In this document: positions 45,475-55,871 of the stretch, in pieces
How positions within the stretch are numbered: the first letter of the stretch is position 1
Layout of the letters: each line of letters begins with the position of its first letter
Source: Atherix ibis
Lineage: Eukaryota > Arthropoda > Insecta > Diptera > Athericidae
Direction of reading: 5' to 3'
NCBI GenBank assembly: GCA_958298945.1
Contig: OY282605.1
Coordinates: 111,286,267 to 111,350,266 of the forward strand
Length of the DNA stretch: 64,000 nucleotides
Notes under the pieces: model-generated
The model's input: the letters and a program-made list of their open reading frames with translations, nothing else
Told to the model about the DNA's origin: nothing
Databases searched by the model: none
Program-made: the position numbers and the translations under genes

Positions 45475-46120
45475 AATACGTGAAATAAACAAAGTGGGTA
45501 AAATAATTTTAAATTACTCTAATTAAACAAAATAATGAAATAAGTGAGATAGATAAATGAAATTGTTGAGGTAAATGAGACGATTGAGATAAATAAAGTA
45601 AACGAAGTAATGAGATAGATGAAATAAATGAAGTGAATGACATAAACGGAATAAGTGACGCAGGTTTAATAAGTTATAAGTATAGTAAAATGAAATAAGT
45701 AAAATAATCAAATAAATGAAGTAAAATAAACGAAATAGATGAAATGACCAAAATGAATTGAATAAATTAAATAAAATAATATGATAATATAATATAATAA
45801 TATAGTAAAATAATATAATAAAGTAATATAATATAGTAAAATAATCAAATAAGCGAAATACTGAAGTAGATGAATAATTAAAATAAATGGAGTTAATGAA
45901 ATAAATTAAATAATCAACTAAGTGAAATAAACGAAGTAAAATAAGCAAAATAATTAAAAATAGATGCAATAAGTAAAATAAATTAAAATAAATTAAAATT
46001 AAATGAAATTAAAATTTAAATGAAATAAAATAAATGAGATTAAATGGAATAAATGAAAATGTAATGACCGAAATGACAAACAGGTAATAAAAAATAAAAA
46101 CTAAACTTAAAGGTAATAAA
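45475..46120. repeat. Degenerate AATAAATGAAAT-type minisatellite
   Basis: The plus strand is almost pyrimidine-poor (A/T/G) and built from short permutations of AAATGAAATAAGTGAAATAA. ORFs across it are low-complexity shadows. It replaces the expected 5' UTR of LINE M beyond the truncated Tc1 element. Confidence 0.7.
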
Positions 46121-46277
46121 TGAAGAAACATGCACCAACTTACCCCTATCACGGCCGATAGTCAGTTGGTGACCGCCCAGGTAACAAAGAGGCGTTTCCG
46201 TTACTATGTGTACGTGCCGTTCCCAACTTTTCTCTTCTTGCGTTTATCCGTAATTTCCAACAGATGTTCAAAATTTC
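46121..46277. other. Short unique segment with an inverted motif
   Basis: CACCAACTTACCCC at 46135 and GTCAGTTGGTGACC at 46160 form an imperfect inverted pair around CACGGCCGATA. No gene is recognised. Confidence 0.3.
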
Positions 46278-46845
46278 CCAGCCGATGTTCAAATTTCTCA
46301 ACTTAATTTCACAACAGATTTTCAATTTAAAAACAAAATTTTAATGTTTTTGTAATTCAATATATATTTTATCAAAATAAATAATTTTTATTTTAATAAT
46401 TTTAACTGTCTCAATCAAAAGCCCAATACTGCCAATCAGTTTTGTATTTATATTCAATGTATAATCAAATATAATACACACCAACGAAAGTTCGTATCTC
46501 CGAATAATCGTTTACTTCTTTATCTTTATAGAGAAAAACACGATTCTATATAAAAATTTTTTTTTTACTTAGAATACTGATGTTCAAATTTCTTAACAGA
46601 TGTTTAATTTCACAACAGATTTCCAATTTAAAAACAAAATTTTAATGTTTTTGTAATTCACTATATATTTTATCAAAATAAATGATTTTTATTTTAATAA
46701 TTTTAACTGTCTCAATCAAAAGTCCCAATACTGCCAATCGGTTTTGTATTTATATTCAATGTAAAATCAAATATAATACACACCAACGAAAGTTCGTATC
46801 TCCGAATAATCGTTTACTTTTTTATTTAAAATACCGTCAAAAAAA
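46278..46845. repeat. Two direct repeats of about 300 bp
   Basis: The segments around 46278-46545 and 46580-46845 share long runs such as CACCAACGAAAGTTCGTATC (offset 302 bp) and TTAATGTTTTTGTAATTCA. A few base differences and short indels separate them. The nature of the unit is unknown; it may be tail or body of the tRNA-headed unit that starts at 46978 on the minus strand. Confidence 0.7.
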
Positions 46846-46867
46846 AACAGAGATTTTTCACATGAAA

Positions 46868-46978
46868 CCTCAAAAATCAACTCGAATCGATTTCTACCTG
46901 CTTTCACTGCAGGAGGACACGACCGCTCTACTTGAATGCCTGATAGTCTCAGTACGCTATCGACTGAGCTACCGAGGC
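46868..46978 (-). ncRNA. tRNA-like Pol III module, possibly the head of a SINE
   Basis: The minus strand reads GCCTCGGTAGCTCAGTCGAT, with an A-box match (TAGCTCAGTCG). About 65 bases later GATTCGAGTT matches the B box in 8 of 10 positions. CCTC and GAGG at the two ends could form a short acceptor stem and AAATC/GATTT a T stem with an enlarged loop. A T-run follows near 46840. The fold is too degenerate for a functional tRNA. It starts 7 bases beyond the boundary motif that ends LINE I. Confidence 0.4.
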
Positions 46979-46985
46979 AGGCTCA

Positions 46986-47103
46986 GGACGGTATGTATGT
47001 ATGTATGTATTTATTGCTAAAGGTTAACCAAACCTCGCCAGACGCTTTCGCATCCATCTGCTCAAGCGGTTTGGCTGTCCTATACGAGGATACATATCGC
47101 CCT
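46986..47103 (-). repeat. 3' tail of LINE copy I with (CATA)n and boundary motif
   Basis: The common tail block (CCGCTTGAGCAGATGGATGC, GTCTGGCGAGG) ends in AGCAATAAATACATACATAC and CATACCGTCC (46995-46986). AATAAA is present. Confidence 0.9.
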
Positions 47104-49075
47104 AAATGTTCAAGTTTTTCGTCCGGCCACCTAAGTGGCTCCCAAATTTTCAGTTTGTCCGTTTGGAGATGTTATTGGTTGCTGTTCATGCAGAAATCTG
47201 TCACCCAATTTGTTATCATTGGAGGGAAATGGTGGATATCCATAATGTTCTTTAGTTTAAAAATGTTCACTGTATTATAGGCCTGTTTTAAATCTAAAAA
47301 GAGAATTGCTGTTTTTAATTTCTTATGTCTATTATCGAAAACTATATTGGTTTAGATGGCTTAGACATGTTGTGGCGGACATACCACGACGGAAATCGAA
47401 ACTATTTGATGGTAGGATCTTGTTTTTGTCCAAAAAATCTACCATTCTGTCCTTTATAATGGTGTTGATTATTTTGGCCGTTACCGGCAGGAGTGTTATT
47501 GGCCGATAATTGTACAGTATCCCAATATCCTTCCAAGGTTTTGGTAGGGCAATTACTTTTGTTTTTTTCCATTTATCTCTTATATGATTTTTACAAAATT
47601 CTTGATTTGCTGCCACCAGCAGCGCCTTTATTTGTCCTTCATTCATTTTTTTGATGTAGTCATACCGAATTTCGTCCTGGACAGGTGCGGTTGATTTTTT
47701 CCTGCACAGGACCCCCTTTAATTCGTGCCCCCCTTTCTCCCATACGGTTACCGGGTGGACAATTCTTCTAATTAATGTTTGTTCTGGAAAAAAGGATGTG
47801 CCAAAATTAATCTCTAGAAATATGAGGCGATTTGTCCATTTTTCACCACCAACACAAAAACAATAATATTTGCTTTGTTTTTAAAACAAACAAAAAAAAA
47901 GAAAAAAAGGAAGAGAGCGAAACTCTGTGGCGATCGTACGAGTGTACTTAAAAATCCCGCACGCACATACACCACCGTCGAAAAACAAAACGACTTGTCC
48001 AGGCCAGGCAGAGATGCTGACTCTGCCACAAAAAATGTACGCACGTACGTACATGCAAAATATCGAGCTACAGCTTACCCGTGAGAACACAAGCGAAACA
48101 GTGATCGCCCCTTTTTACACAAATACCAATAGCGAGGAAGCTGATTTCCCTACTATTGGCCAATCACTAACACCGATTTGCTGGGCGTGCGTGATGTAGT
48201 TCGCATCAGTGCGCACAAGTTCTTATCACAAATGTGCACAGCCCTCGGTCTTGTTGTTTTAGATTGAATTTGTATGAAAGTAAATGTATTTACTCGCATC
48301 CACTTAAACGTTTCATGTTTTGTTTGTTTAGGAACTTGTATTTCTGTCTGTTATCACTTTTGCAATATTTGTGCATTGTAACACTTTATTACAAAGTACC
48401 GCTAACAACGGTATTTACTTTTTTTTTTTCTATGGGTAATAAATGCCCATGCACCGCTCTTATGTGTGATTTTAACACTTTATTACAAAGTACCACTAAC
48501 AAACGGTATCTCCTTTTTTTTGTCTATGGGTAATAAGTGCCCATGCCCTGTTCTTATGTGTGAAACCCAAGCCACGCCGATTTCAGCAACCGTCCCCAAG
48601 CAACGCTGTTGCTATCTCGTGCACTTTAATTACGTACCAAAACCGATCTTGGTACGCACTTATCACAAAAACCACTTCCAAATTGTATTTTTTTGTTTTT
48701 TTTTTTCTTATATTTATGAACCACTATTAACAAAAGTTTATATGCCAATTATTTTCCCCGATTTTTATAAGTTTTTTCCACTTGATACACCCAAAATAAT
48801 ATAAGTTTTTCTACTTCATATACCAAGTGCAAGATTCATATAAAAGTTTTTCAACTTAAACCATAATTAATTCTTTTCCCAAATGTCTGTGAAATTCTGT
48901 ATTTAATTCACAATATTATTTATTGGCCGGTTTTTAGTTTCATATAAATGAAAGACTAAAATCCAAACCACCAAAGAAATCACTGTCTGTTTTAAAGGCA
49001 CAGAGCAAGCAAGCCCATTAAAAACGCAAGAGCACTTTGAAAATTCGACCGATCGCCTCAAGGGTTCAAACTCCA
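46996..49075 (-). mobile_element. LINE copy I: internally deleted derivative with both ends preserved
   Basis: The 5' end follows the 5S start at 49093-49076. The 5' UTR runs to about 47840 and ends at the ORF1 start codon (ATGGAC). This is joined directly to reverse-transcriptase sequence (47835-47185), then to the 3' tail. ORF1, endonuclease, RNase H and most of the 3' UTR are gone. At about 2.1 kb with two good ends it may have been mobilised in trans. Confidence 0.85.
47185..47835 (-). pseudogene. Reverse-transcriptase fragment in LINE copy I
   Basis: Blocks are GVLCRKKSTAPVQDEIRYDY, KVIALPKPWKDIGILYNYRP, ITLLPVTAKIINTIIKDRMV, DFRRGMSATTC, FLDLKQAYN and HHFPPMITNWVTDF. A frameshift lies near 47340. 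The FADD catalytic box is not included. It is not functional. Confidence 0.88.
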
Positions 49076-49093
49076 GGACGGTATGGCCGCAGA
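49076..49093 (-). rRNA. First 18 nt of a 5S rRNA gene, 5' flank of LINE copy I
   Basis: TCTGCGGCCATACCGTCC on the minus strand, followed here by TGGA, which also matches the 5S sequence at 49737-49734; the 5S match is thus up to 22 nt (to 49072). It ends a spacer that begins at the 3' end of the 5S remnant 49640-49747. Confidence 0.8.
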
Positions 49094-49639
49094 TAGTTAA
49101 TGTTGCCTACTTTTTTCAGTTTTCTTCGCAATCATTTTCTTTTTTCCTAACTTAATATCCTTTTAAATATTTTGTGTTATGTTTCAATTGTGCGATATAT
49201 AAAAACTGAACCAATAAAGAACGCACACTTCAATAAATTCTAATGAATTGTTCTTTATTTATTTTGATCTGATGACCGATTAATGTCAAGTGTCAGCTGT
49301 CACTACTTGAAGTCAGTCAGTAGACCGACCGACCAATCACATTAAATTTAAAAGAAATTTCTAGTAGCTGGGCTAAAAAGACCATGAGACAAATATATAC
49401 TTGTATATGTACATTGTCAGTACTCGTATTATTCTCCATTTAGTTAAATCGAAAATCGCAATATTTACTGATAAGTTCTTAAATGTCTATACTTAACACA
49501 GTTTATAGAGAACACAAGATGGGAACGTTCATTGAAGATATCAAAGTTGTTAGCAGTGTTTAATAGAATAAATGCTAGTATCTGAATGTAAAAAAGGTCG
49601 AAAAACTGCAGTGGATCTGGCAAAAATATTTAAAAAAAA
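49094..49639 (-). other. 5S intergenic spacer of about 546 bp
   Basis: It begins with an interrupted T-run (TTTTTTTTAAATATTTTT on the minus strand) directly after the 5S 3' end, as expected for Pol III termination. It ends at TTAACTA before the next 5S start. With the gene it gives a repeat unit of about 663 bp. A second, shortened copy is at 38770-39137. No ORF is present. Confidence 0.75.
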
Positions 49640-49747
49640 CCTGCGACACGCGGTGTTCCCAAGCGGTCATCCATCTAAGTACTAACCACGCCCAGTCCTG
49701 CTTAACTTCGGTGATCGGACGAGAACCGGTGGATCCAGGACGGTATG
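49640..49747 (-). rRNA. 5S rRNA gene lacking its first 8-9 nt, interrupted by LINE H
   Basis: The minus strand from CATACCGTCC to CGTGTCGCAGG matches insect 5S rRNA without gaps. It includes the loop CGGTTCTCGTCCGATCACCG and the internal control region (GGTTAGTACTTAGATGG, CGCTTGGGAACACCGCG). Helix II is preserved by compensatory bases (GTCCTG with CAGGAC). Helix I forms when the 5' start from 49093 is used (TCTGCGGC with GTCGCAGG). The missing first bases are replaced by the LINE H tail. Confidence 0.92.
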
Positions 49748-49862
49748 TATGTATGTATGTGGTGCTAAAGGGCAACCAAACCTCGCCAGACGCTTTCGCA
49801 TCCATCTGCTCAGGCGGTTTGGCTGTCCTGTTGGGGGGAAACATACCGTCCTATGTCGTCCG
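49738..49862 (-). repeat. 3' tail of LINE copy H joined to the 5S gene
   Basis: The common tail (CCGCCTGAGCAGATGGATGC) ends AGCACCACATACATACATAC, so AATAAA is replaced by ACCACA. It is followed by CATACCGTCC (49747-49738), which is already 5S sequence. The CATA repeat blends into CATACC, so the exact junction is ambiguous by up to five bases. Confidence 0.9.
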
Positions 49863-49980
49863 TATTTACTCCCCGCCTATTTTTTTTTCCGCTGTGCTTA
49901 TTTATGTTTTTCTATGTATATCAACCCTTCCCCATGTGATTTTTCTCTTTACTTTCAGGTGTTTTACGCGATGTGCTGGT

Positions 49981-50019
49981 GGAGACCCCGCCTCCGTGGA
50001 AGCCGCCATGTCGGTCTCC
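49981..50019 (-). promoter_or_regulatory. 3' UTR hairpin of LINE copy H
   Basis: GGAGACC (49981-49987) pairs with GGTCTCC (50013-50019) around a GC-rich loop. It stands about 120 bp before the tail in an otherwise T-rich (A-rich in sense) UTR. Copy F has an unrelated but equally placed hairpin at 58459-58531. Confidence 0.45.
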
Positions 50020-50478
50020 CCAAGCTGTGGTATGTTGTTTTGTGGTCTATGTTTTTTTTTTTTTTGTATACTATTGTTGGTTATTGGTTGTTGGTGTTCG
50101 TATTTCTTTCTCTTAACATTATTCTTAAATCTATTTTTTTTTTTTTTTTACATTACCTTAATCTAAAACTATATACTAGTCTTAAAATTAAGGTGGGGGT
50201 ATAATATTGGGATATTTTTTTTTTTTTTTCTTCCCTCTTTTTTAGTTTGTTCCAGGTTCTTATATCTATATTTCAATTATTACTATGTTTTCCCTTAATT
50301 TACCTTTTGGAATCCTTTCTTAATTTTCCTTATGTATTGTAATGTTAGTATATATAAAAAAAAACTTATTCCTATGGTTAGTTAATTAAATACAATAAAA
50401 TTATCTTAATTTCACTATCTTAATTGTCTAAGGTGCAGCTTACTTGCGTGTTGTTTGCTGCACTTGTAGATCGTCCAA

Positions 50479-50510
50479 ATCCCCGCGGCCGAAGGTCGGG
50501 GGGAGGGGAT
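50479..50510 (-). promoter_or_regulatory. Hairpin abutting the ORF2 stop codon of copy H
   Basis: ATCCCC directly after the stop pairs with GGGGAT; the inner GACC/GGCC sequence differs from E and F while the stem is kept. Confidence 0.55.
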
Positions 50511-53500
50511 CTAGCCTTGATAGACAATTGGGACTCGAGCCTCCCCGATAAATTTTAGCAATAGCCTAAAATTACCTGAAGGAACTGCCCCGTCGGTGTT
50601 CAAAAAGGTAGCCAATTCCTCCAGGTCATGTATCATGGGGAGGTGTTGGCGACGATATCTACTGTACTTAGCACATGTGATCATGACGTGCTGGAAATCG
50701 TCCACCACGCCACATGTGCTGCATAAATTTGTATCTCTGAAACGGAATTTCTTCAGAGTGTTTCCGCATATGATGTTGCCTGCCATTACACGGTTTATGA
50801 ACACTATCTGCTTCCTGGTCAGCGTCGATTTGCGGAACCAGTACTTGGAGAAGCTAGGTATAGTGTTCGCCTTATAATGGAATCTGTCCTTTTCCATTGA
50901 GACCTCTGTATATGTCTGTCGCCATTCCGATTCGATGCGTGTTTTCATTATCTGTAGAATTTCTTTCGTGCCCAGCTCGCAGTCTACTGAATTTCTGGTC
51001 GTGTCTGTGGTATCTTCAGCGCATGCTGTTCCCGCCAGGCGATCAGCCGTGACATTGCCCGGAATGCCCATGTGGCTGGGAACCCATTGTATACGGAACT
51101 GTTTTTGTGGGCAGTTGCCAATATCTTCCATAATTGTGCCCACTATTGGGTGGCGTCCTTGCCATGATGTTCCTTGCATGATTGTGCATGCGGTTCTAGA
51201 GTCTGTCACAATGGCAATCTTGTTGGAAGTAGATGCCATTGCCAATTTGATTGTAACCTCTATGGCCTTCAATTCCGCTGTCACAATTGCAGTGATATTA
51301 TCATTTAGCCGATGTTTGTGTTCCTCGCCGGATTTGTTATCAATAATGCCGATGCCTGCCACCTCACCCATCAGGGAGGCATCCGTATAGTATATGTGGT
51401 GTTCTCTAAGGTCTTGTTCAATAATATCCCTGAACATTTGTTGCCACATTGCACTATTGGCATTTCGTTTTGCCACGTTAAAGTTGGTCATGTGGCCGCA
51501 TATTACTAGGTTATCCGGCGGATGATCATTTTTTCCAAGGACCGCCACCGCACCATCGAGCTTCGCAAAGACGTCCTCGTATTTGGTGCGTATCCGTTTT
51601 ATGTAGGTCTTTATGTGCACATTTTTAGTCATTTCCTTGTAAATAGCATTGTTGGTCTCATTCATTTTGGATAGCTCTTTGCATGCTATCCACTCTCTTC
51701 TTAGATGCATTGGCCATTCGCCAGTTTCTGCCCACACCGTCTCTCTGGGTGTATCTCTTAAATATCCCATAGCCGCCCTGAGTGCTCTACACGCTATGGA
51801 GTCTAATATCTGCAGCTGTTTTTTATTACCGTTGCCCAAAACGGTTGCGCCATAATCCAATTTGGATCTTATTAGACCTTCATATATATTCAAGAGTATC
51901 GTTGGGTGGCCACCATGTTTTAAATTTGCCAATCTGCCCAACGTATATATGAGACCCTGGCACTCTTTGGCCAGCGTTCTGCAATGGTTGCCAAAATTAA
52001 AACGGTTATCTAGATTTATGCCCAAATACTTGATTTGGTCGACTATTTCGATGTTGTTGTCGTAAATCTTTGCTGTTATTGTGGCCCCCTTTTCACCAAA
52101 GGGCAACATTATTTTCGTTTTTTCTATATTCACCACCATTTCCAGGGTTTTTAGTTTGTTCATAATAAACCCGATGCCTAGTTTCATTCTCTTTTGGACT
52201 GTGGCCCAGGTATTACCCTTAACCACGAGTGCCACATCGTCGGCAAATTGTACAATTTCCCCTACATTACCATCAAGGCTATGTAGGCATTTTGTGTAGA
52301 TGTTAAATAGTGTCGGGCTAAGGACACTACCCTGTGGCACTCCTCTGTCTATATTTATGCTGTTTTGTCCATCAGAGCCGCACAATGTTACCACCCGATT
52401 GGTGCAGAAATCTGCAATCTAATTGGTGAGCATTGGTGGGAAATGGTGGTTGTCCATGATTGTTTTTAATTTGGCTATATTCACCATATTGTAGGCCTGT
52501 TTCAGGTCTAAGAAGAGCAATGCTGTTTTTAGTTTTTTATCCTTATTCGCGAACACCATGTTGGTTAGGTGGTTTGTGCATGTTGTAGCTGACATGCCCC
52601 GGCGAAAACCAAAACTGTTCGTTGGCAATACATTCTGGCTGTCCATAAAATTTACCAGCCTATCTTTAATTATTGTATTAATAATTTTCACCATAACTGG
52701 TAGTAATGTTATTGGGCGATAATTCTCCAATTTTCGGACATCTTTGCCAGGTTTTGGTAGGGCTATTACCTTGGCCGCTTTCCATTGGCATCTGACACGA
52801 TTGTGCCGGAATTCTTGATTTGCTGCCACCAGCAGCGTTTTTAATTGGGCATCGTTCAGTTTTTTAATGTAATCATATATAATGTTATCCTGCCCGGGTG
52901 CAGTTGATTTTTTTCTGCTGATAACATTCTTTAGCTCGTATATATTGAGATCCTTTTCCCATTTCGTAATGGGGAAAGTGACTCTTCTTCTTGTAATTGT
53001 TGTACTTGTTGATGTTATAGTTGGCGTTGGCATGTCTGTTGTGCCAAAATTTAGTTTCAAGAATTTTATACGGCTTTCATCATACATGGTGGCAACATTT
53101 CCGGCTGTTCTTTGACCTTTATTTGTCCCCCTCAGGGCATGGATCTTTCCCCAGATCTCACGAATATCAGCATCTGGCGAGAAAGATCCAGTAAATTGTA
53201 CCCATGTCTTTTTTTTCTCACGTTTTATTTGTATTTTGAGAGTGGCTCTTGCCCTTTTGAAATCGATGAAGTTGATGGCATTGTTCTGTCGATTAAACTT
53301 CAATAGGGCCGCCCTCTTTAGACGGTACAATCTTTTGATGGTATCATTCCACCATGGTTTGTTGTTCGTTCTTATACCAGTGGCGGTTATGGTGTTCTTC
53401 TTAATGGCTTTTGTAAACTGTTCTTCCAGTTCATCCATGCTGTTTATTTTTTCCGGATTTATACTCTTAATGAGTTTGGGGGTGTTGACAAATCTTTTTG

Positions 53501-54224
53501 TCCTTACACCGGCAGCCCCCTTTGAAAAGCCATTAAAACCATCATATTCAATTATAATTGGGACATGGTCACCAATAACATAGTCTGGGCTAGTCTTCCA
53601 GTCCCAGGAGCCCATTGTGGCGCTGTTCACCAAGGTAATATCAAGTGCACTAACATTGCCCTTACTGTCATTTACGTAGGTGTACTCACCATTATTCATA
53701 ATTGACAGGCCGGTTCGATCCAACATGCTCAGGATGTTGTCCGCCCTAACCCTTTGTGCCGCATTTATGTCCGGACAGATGGACCACACCTCATTTTGTG
53801 CATTTACATCGCCACCCACGAGGATATTCTTATCCTTCAAGCGGGTGACTTTTTTTATGAGGGCTGGAAATTTCTCGCGAATTTTCCATACTCTTGTCTT
53901 AGGTGGTATGTACAAGCTTATCATCAGTAGGCTTTCCTTGCCACTACTGATTCTTACGGCCATCACTTCTACTGGGGCAAAATTGCCCAGGTCAATGATC
54001 TCGACCGCAAAATTGTTTCTTATGAGGAAACCTACGCCTCCTCCTTTCCTGTTGGCCGCTCTTGGCCTGTTGTAAAAATTGTATTCGTTTACTCTAAAAT
54101 TTGTAGAGTCTTTTATACTAGTCTCGCAAAGTATCGCTATGTCAGCGTCTTTTTTCTCCATTAATTCGATCAATTCGCCTATGTTTTTCCTAATGGAACG
54201 TACATTGAGTTGTACAAAAAACAT
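50511..54224 (-). pseudogene. ORF2 of LINE copy H: 1237 residues, one nonsense codon
   Basis: It starts MFFVQLNVRSIRKNIGELIE. Endonuclease (about 1-240): CETSIKD, GGDVNAQNEV, SALDITLV, GDHVPIIIEY. Linker: NKPWWNDTIKRLYRLKRAAL. RT (about 430-720): NYRPITLLPV, GFRRGMSATTC, FLDLKQAYN, RGVPQGSVLSPTLFN, FADD near residue 660. RNase H (about 940-1080): YTDASL, TAELKAIE, VTDSRTA, TADRLAG, all four acidic residues present. A CCHC motif follows (CSTCGVVDDFQHVMITC). The only break is TAG at 52419-52421 (codon 602), where E and F have Trp in LTNWIADFC. The protein nicks the target and copies the RNA into it. Confidence 0.95.
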
Positions 54225-54341
54225 AAGGCTATTGATGTGAGAAAAGTTTGTGTTCTTGTTCGAGAGAACACTTTATGAGACTTTTAGTATAAGTATGTAT
54301 ATATTACAATTGTGTATTTATCTTAGATTACTAGACTGTGT

Positions 54342-55871
54342 TTACGTTTTTGATGTCTGTTTAATTTCCCCTTGTTTTTTCGCTACCTCAGTATTTGTTG
54401 TTGTATTTGTGCTTGTATTTATTTCCACTGTTTGTGTTTCTGGCATGATACCTGACATCCCTAGCTTTGATAGGATCAGCGTCAGGATGCTCAGGATCTT
54501 TTCTATTTCGGTACTTTTGTTCGGATTTGATACTAGAGGTGTTGGGTTATTTTCTATCAGTTGTTCTTGGATTGGGTGCGAATTCCAGGCTATGTTGGGC
54601 CTGTTCGCCGTTTTAAAAATAGTTCTTCTCTGATGTAATTGTTCGGTTCTTTGTTTGACAAGTGCTGGGAAATCTGTCCTATTATTTAGCTGGTATTCTC
54701 TTAGGTATGGTCTATTATCTATAGTACCATTCGTGTTTACTTTTTTGACTGCCTCACCGTAGGTCAGCAATTGTTCCTCCATCAGGTTTTGGATTGCCAT
54801 ATGTTTTGTGTATTCTGGGCATTGTCTGCTGGTTGATGCATGCTCGTTGTTGCAGTTTACACACTTTGGCTTTCCACTGCAGGGGCCCTCGTGTCTGGTT
54901 TCCCCACAGTTTCTGCACACTTCATTTTCCGCTGAGCATCTGGCCTTTAAATGACCGAACTTGAAACACTTAAAGCACATCATGGGGTTCCTTGTGAACA
55001 ATTTCACCCGTCTTAGGGCACCCCAGAAAGTAATGTATTCAGGCAAGGTTGAGCCAAAGAAGAAGACTTTGACCGTTTCCGTTTCCGCAAATGTTACACT
55101 GCCGTCTTCTGCTGTAACCCTTCTGGTCATTCGATTTGCGCTCTGAACTCTTACGCTGCTCTTCATTTCTTTAACCAGCTCTTCCATTGAGACATCAATG
55201 GGAACATCATGGATTATTCCAGTTTTTAGTGTAAAATGCCTTGGGATGTAGAAATTGTACTTATTTGCATCCCCTAGTCTAGTATTTGGTGATGTAATAA
55301 TTTTGTTCGCCTCTGCTGTCGAGATGCAAGTGATCTTGCATTTGTAAGCTCCAATTTTCTGGACCGTAGATTTGTGTGCAGGTCCCATTACATTTTTTAG
55401 GATTTTTCCCAATTGTATATCATTAATGTATTGTTTTTTAATGTCACGTTTACACTCTGCAATCACATAGAATGGGCCTTTAGCATCCCTTTCATATGTG
55501 ACTTGTCCCGGCTCGATCCCCTTGTTCAACCCCTGTTCCTTATTGAAAATTTGTGCAGACTTACCTTGTGGGGCAATTGTCCCCGCAGGTGATACCTCTG
55601 CCTTTTTATTTGCGGTTGTCGTTGTAACCATCTCGATGGCTGGCATCGGGATGAGTGGTGGCAGCGACATCGTTGATGCTATTGACGCCGTCGATGTGCT
55701 TGCCGACACTGGTTTTGTCAACGAAAGTGAAGGTCTTCTTTTGAAAACCTCCTCATTTGCTAGGCCTTTACCGGCCATCCTCTTCTTTGCCATTACTGGC
55801 AACTTCGCCTTGTCCGGCGGTCTTACTTCGGGGGGGTCCCCCATCGAATCGTCCATGTTCCTATCACACAA
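54342..55871 (-). CDS. ORF1 protein of LINE copy H, intact, 509 residues
   Basis: The frame is uninterrupted from MCDRNMDDSMGDPP to a stop at 54342. An N-terminal Ser/Thr/Pro-rich region (about 50-100) is followed by the conserved YERDAKGPFYVIAECKRD (about 126), ITSPNTRLGDANKYNFYIP, HDVPIDVSMEELVKEMKSS and FWGALRRVKLFTRNP. Three zinc knuckles span residues 299-351: CFKCFKFGHLKARC, CRNCGETRHEGPC and CVNCNNEHASTSRQC. The C-terminus has a leucine-rich helix (IEKILSILTLILSKLGM). The protein should coat element RNA. ATG at 55856 (MDDSMGDPP) aligns with the starts in other copies and may be the real start. Confidence 0.93.
   Translation of the reverse strand: MCDRNMDDSMGDPPEVRPPDKAKLPVMAKKRMAGKGLANEEVFKRRPSLSLTKPVSASTSTASIASTMSLPPLIPMPAIEMVTTTTANKKAEVSPAGTIAPQGKSAQIFNKEQGLNKGIEPGQVTYERDAKGPFYVIAECKRDIKKQYINDIQLGKILKNVMGPAHKSTVQKIGAYKCKITCISTAEANKIITSPNTRLGDANKYNFYIPRHFTLKTGIIHDVPIDVSMEELVKEMKSSVRVQSANRMTRRVTAEDGSVTFAETETVKVFFFGSTLPEYITFWGALRRVKLFTRNPMMCFKCFKFGHLKARCSAENEVCRNCGETRHEGPCSGKPKCVNCNNEHASTSRQCPEYTKHMAIQNLMEEQLLTYGEAVKKVNTNGTIDNRPYLREYQLNNRTDFPALVKQRTEQLHQRRTIFKTANRPNIAWNSHPIQEQLIENNPTPLVSNPNKSTEIEKILSILTLILSKLGMSGIMPETQTVEINTSTNTTTNTEVAKKQGEIKQTSKT

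Noticed and set aside
45523..45969. 148-codon hydrophobic ORF
   Set aside because: Low-complexity translation of the AAATGAAATAAG minisatellite; no domain or codon pattern of a gene.
46868..46978. Functional tRNA gene
   Set aside because: The D arm and anticodon arm do not fold properly and the T loop is enlarged; only box A and box B similarity is supported.
38770..49639. The two near-identical segments (38770-39137 and 49094-49639) as LTRs of a 10-kb retrovirus-like element
   Set aside because: There is no gag-pol between them, no TG...CA ends, no primer-binding site, and both run into the start of a 5S gene.
49640..49747. 5S sequence as the head of a 5S-derived SINE (SINE3 type)
   Set aside because: It reaches the exact 3' end of 5S and is followed by a T-run terminator and a spacer leading to another 5S start, not by a SINE body and LINE-like tail.
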